Assembly (NCBI GenBank): GCA_946410535.1
Contig: CAMKAR010000106.1
Span: 1-7,241 of the forward strand
From: an uncultured Bacteroidales bacterium
GTDB taxonomy: Bacteria; Bacteroidota; Bacteroidia; Bacteroidales; F082
DNA length: 7,241 nt
Direction of reading: 5' to 3'
This document shows, one piece after another, positions 5,349-7,241 of the stretch (position 1 is the first letter of the stretch; each line of letters opens with the position of its first letter). The notes below the pieces were generated by a model. That model saw nothing but the letters and a program-made list of their open reading frames with translations. It had not been told where the DNA came from and searched no databases. A program made the translations under genes and the position numbers.

Positions 5349-7056
5349 TTTCCACGCCGCTCTCGTCGGTGACGTAGGCCGCAATGCGGTCGCCGATGCC
5401 GAGATTGAAGGTGTATTTGCCCAATGCGAGGTCGCTGCTCACGACGGTGTACATCTGTCCTCGATAGGTGGAATGCGGCTCAATGACTCCAAATTTTTGA
5501 TAACGGCAATAACTGAAGGCATCGCCGGGAAGGTAATGTGCCTTGATGACCATGCGGAAGTCCTTGCGGAGGAAATCGATGGGCGCGTCGCATGGGTTGT
5601 GGATGGCGAAGTCGATGCGGAGGGTGTCGCCCCGGTGGAACTCCATCGCAGCATCGGCATTGGTGATTTCGAAGGTCGTCACCAATCGGTTGGCTGTCGA
5701 GAAATCGTCGCAGAGGTAGCCTTCCACTTCCACGCCGTCGCCTTGGTAATGCCGCGAGAGCCCTTCGAGGTGTCCGTTCACGAAGACGGTCTGTCCAATC
5801 CAGCCCTTGTCGAACTGCCAAAGGTCGTATTGCGTCTTGCGGTCGTAATAGCTTCGCAGTGTCGAGCTTGGCTTGCCCGTGAAGTAATGGTAAAGAGACG
5901 GCCGCTGGAACGAGCCTTGAAAAACGACGGGATTGTCGCCCGCCGCCTTCGCGATGGTTTCGTACAGTTTTTCCTTGTCGCTGAAACCGAAGCGGGCCGC
6001 CAACGGAGTCAGCAATGCGATTCTGAAGGCGACGATGAGCAGGAGGGAGGGCATGACGAACCGTTTGATGTATCTCCTTAGTTTCTCGTCGATTAATGCT
6101 TTTCGGTAGACCAACACCACGGTCGGAATCATGCTAACGATGGTCCAATGCGGTTCCACGTGTCCCCGGAAAGCCATCAGCCAGAAGAAGAAAAAGAACC
6201 CGACGAGGATAAACTTCAGCCCCTGTTCAAAAGTGTTTGTAACTTTATGCTTGATAAGCACATACACAACCGCCCCAAACGTAAATGGGTTGAAAACCAG
6301 TAATTGATTCGGCAGATACTCAAGGAAATAGCTCCAACGGAACGACTCGCTTCGCCCCGAAAGATGGTAACGGAAACTCGGGAAATCGGCGTTGATTTGC
6401 CATAAGATATGTGGTGTCAACAAGGCCAAAGCCAAAAGACAAGCCACCCAAAACTTGCCGTCTTTCAGCAGTTTAAGGTTTGAAAGCACAATCAGGCCTA
6501 AAAACAGGAAAGCGTGGTATTTGCTGTACACCATCAACGCCATGATGATGCCCATGACGATTGCGTTTTTCCGCGAGTTTTCATTGAGATAGCGTTGATA
6601 CACAAACAGAAACAACGCCGAGAACAATATCAATGCCGAGTCGGGTGTGGCGACGAAGCCGTAGATATCGAACATCACAATGGACCAAGAGACGATGAAA
6701 AACAGCAATATGCTTTTGGGGTTAAGGTCTCCGCGCTTCGAGTCTATTGAGGGATTAAAAGGTCGATCTATGGCAATCAACCACATCACAAACAACGAAA
6801 GGCACGAGGCGACGATTGTGAAAAACCTCACGCCTAAAGTTCCCGAAAACAAAATGCTGCTAAGGAATGTCATCAAAGCCACCATGGGCGGATGGTCGAA
6901 ATAGCCCCAGGCGAGGTGCTCGCCCCAAAGGTGGTAATAGGCCTCGTCTTCCTGTATTTCGGTGAAGATGCCTTGCAACAGGTTGACGACAAACCAAACG
7001 AAAAGGCCACAACAAAGGCAAAATTTCCAGTTGAATTTGTCCTTTGTCATGGCCAT
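5332..7056 (-). CDS. GT-C family (family 39-like) membrane glycosyltransferase
   Basis: This 574-residue protein probably transfers a sugar from a polyprenyl-phosphate carrier to a lipid, glycan or protein on the outer face of the inner membrane. The first periplasmic loop has EDEAYYHLWGEHL, with the expected catalytic D37 and E38, then GYFDHPPMVA at 51-60, a pairing typical of ArnT/PMT-like (COG1807) proteins. I count about 12 hydrophobic segments between residues 12 and 360, beginning at 14-32. The remaining 200 or so residues are soluble; residues 460-574 alternate beta-like strands (LRIDFAIHNP, GKYTFNLGIGD) and resemble a beta-sandwich. The substrate cannot be told from sequence. An alternative ATG at 7050 gives MTKDKF and lies a better distance from the GAGAA upstream. 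The gene follows an unidentified gene on the same strand across a 70-nt spacer with a palindrome, and converges on the acpP operon. Confidence 0.9.
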   Translation of the reverse strand: MAMTKDKFNWKFCLCCGLFVWFVVNLLQGIFTEIQEDEAYYHLWGEHLAWGYFDHPPMVALMTFLSSILFSGTLGVRFFTIVASCLSLFVMWLIAIDRPFNPSIDSKRGDLNPKSILLFFIVSWSIVMFDIYGFVATPDSALILFSALFLFVYQRYLNENSRKNAIVMGIIMALMVYSKYHAFLFLGLIVLSNLKLLKDGKFWVACLLALALLTPHILWQINADFPSFRYHLSGRSESFRWSYFLEYLPNQLLVFNPFTFGAVVYVLIKHKVTNTFEQGLKFILVGFFFFFWLMAFRGHVEPHWTIVSMIPTVVLVYRKALIDEKLRRYIKRFVMPSLLLIVAFRIALLTPLAARFGFSDKEKLYETIAKAAGDNPVVFQGSFQRPSLYHYFTGKPSSTLRSYYDRKTQYDLWQFDKGWIGQTVFVNGHLEGLSRHYQGDGVEVEGYLCDDFSTANRLVTTFEITNADAAMEFHRGDTLRIDFAIHNPCDAPIDFLRKDFRMVIKAHYLPGDAFSYCRYQKFGVIEPHSTYRGQMYTVVSSDLALGKYTFNLGIGDRIAAYVTDESGVEITIVP

Positions 7057-7070
7057 TTCTCGTTTTCGGT

Positions 7071-7121
7071 CGGTTTGTAGAGACGTAGCGCGCTACGTCT
7101 CTACTAGACTAGACCAAACCG
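7071..7121. repeat. Perfect 28-bp palindrome with outer inverted arms
   Basis: GTAGAGACGTAGCG (7077-7090) is followed directly by its exact reverse complement (7091-7104). Further out, CGGTTTG (7071-7077) and CAAACCG (7115-7121) form a second pair of arms, with a 5-bp tandem CTAGACTAGAC (7104-7114) on one side only. Palindromes with a GTAGAGACG core are, as I recall, common dispersed repeats in Bacteroidales. Neither strand has a T-run after it, so it is not a standard terminator, though the folded RNA could block 3' exonucleases or affect read-through into the glycosyltransferase gene. Confidence 0.85.
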
Positions 7122-7126
7122 TTGAA

Positions 7127-7241
7127 TTATCCCACGTGAATGTTTTCCTTCACCAGTTTCAAAATCTTCTCGGTGTCGTTGCCCAATTCCTTGCGGAGGT
7201 TGGCATCGTTGAAGTCGGTGAGGAATTTGATCATATAGTCG
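7127..7241 (-). CDS. C-terminal end of an unidentified gene
   Basis: The minus strand is open from the right edge to a TAA at 7129-7127, giving 37 codons that begin DYMIKFLTDFNDANLRKELG and end KLVKENIHVG. The peptide is highly charged, with amphipathic helical character (LRKELGNDTEKILKLVKEN). It has no membrane segment or motif I recognise. G and C dominate at third codon positions, as in the neighbouring genes, which supports real coding. The gene lies upstream of the glycosyltransferase on the same strand, separated by a 70-nt spacer. I cannot name the protein from this fragment. Confidence 0.65.
   Translation of the reverse strand, partial: DYMIKFLTDFNDANLRKELGNDTEKILKLVKENIHVG

Noticed and set aside
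4068..5384. A 438-codon minus-strand open frame opposite rnc and the IPExxxVDY-like gene
   Set aside because: Both plus-strand genes share a frame, so their antisense frame stays open across both. The sense proteins carry real family motifs and the antisense product does not.
7077..7104. Palindrome as a transcription terminator
   Set aside because: Neither strand has a run of T after the stem.

Overview
The window looks like part of a Bacteroidetes chromosome, most likely of the order Bacteroidales. Three things point there. Promoter boxes of the Bacteroidetes type (TAnnTTTG) sit in front of several genes. The gene order acpP-fabF-rnc is followed by an IPExxxVDY-type protein, a gene seen at this place in that phylum. 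Two short palindromic repeats resemble those scattered through such genomes. Most of the window is housekeeping DNA, and I do not see a clear new defence, mobile or biosynthetic system.

Layout: (1) 1-2327, minus strand: 775 N-terminal residues of DNA polymerase I (polA). The gene runs off the left edge inside the polymerase palm. A 67-bp repeat with inverted ends sits in frame inside it, in the linker between the 5'-nuclease and proofreading domains. (2) 2328-2559: a divergent control region with one promoter for polA and two tandem candidates for the acpP operon. (3) 2560-5348, plus strand: acpP, fabF, rnc and an IPExxxVDY-like gene, with gaps of 31, 1 and 15 nt, probably one operon. A second promoter-like sequence lies just before the last gene, so close that its transcript could be leaderless. 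(4) 5332-7056, minus strand: a GT-C (family 39-like) membrane glycosyltransferase with an extra C-terminal beta-rich domain. It converges on the operon and overlaps its last gene by 17 bp. (5) 7057-7126: a spacer holding a perfect 28-bp palindrome. (6) 7127-7241, minus strand: the last 37 codons of an unidentified gene. No stretch longer than 300 bases is free of genes.

Functionally, AcpP carries the growing acyl chain and FabF elongates it. RNase III is encoded with them by long-conserved linkage, not because it takes part in fatty acid synthesis. PolA serves replication and repair. The glycosyltransferase probably moves a sugar from a lipid carrier to a cell-envelope acceptor. The points most worth a second look are the in-frame repeat in polA, the Asp-to-Asn change at a catalytic position of RNase III, and the possible leaderless promoter of the IPExxxVDY-like gene.
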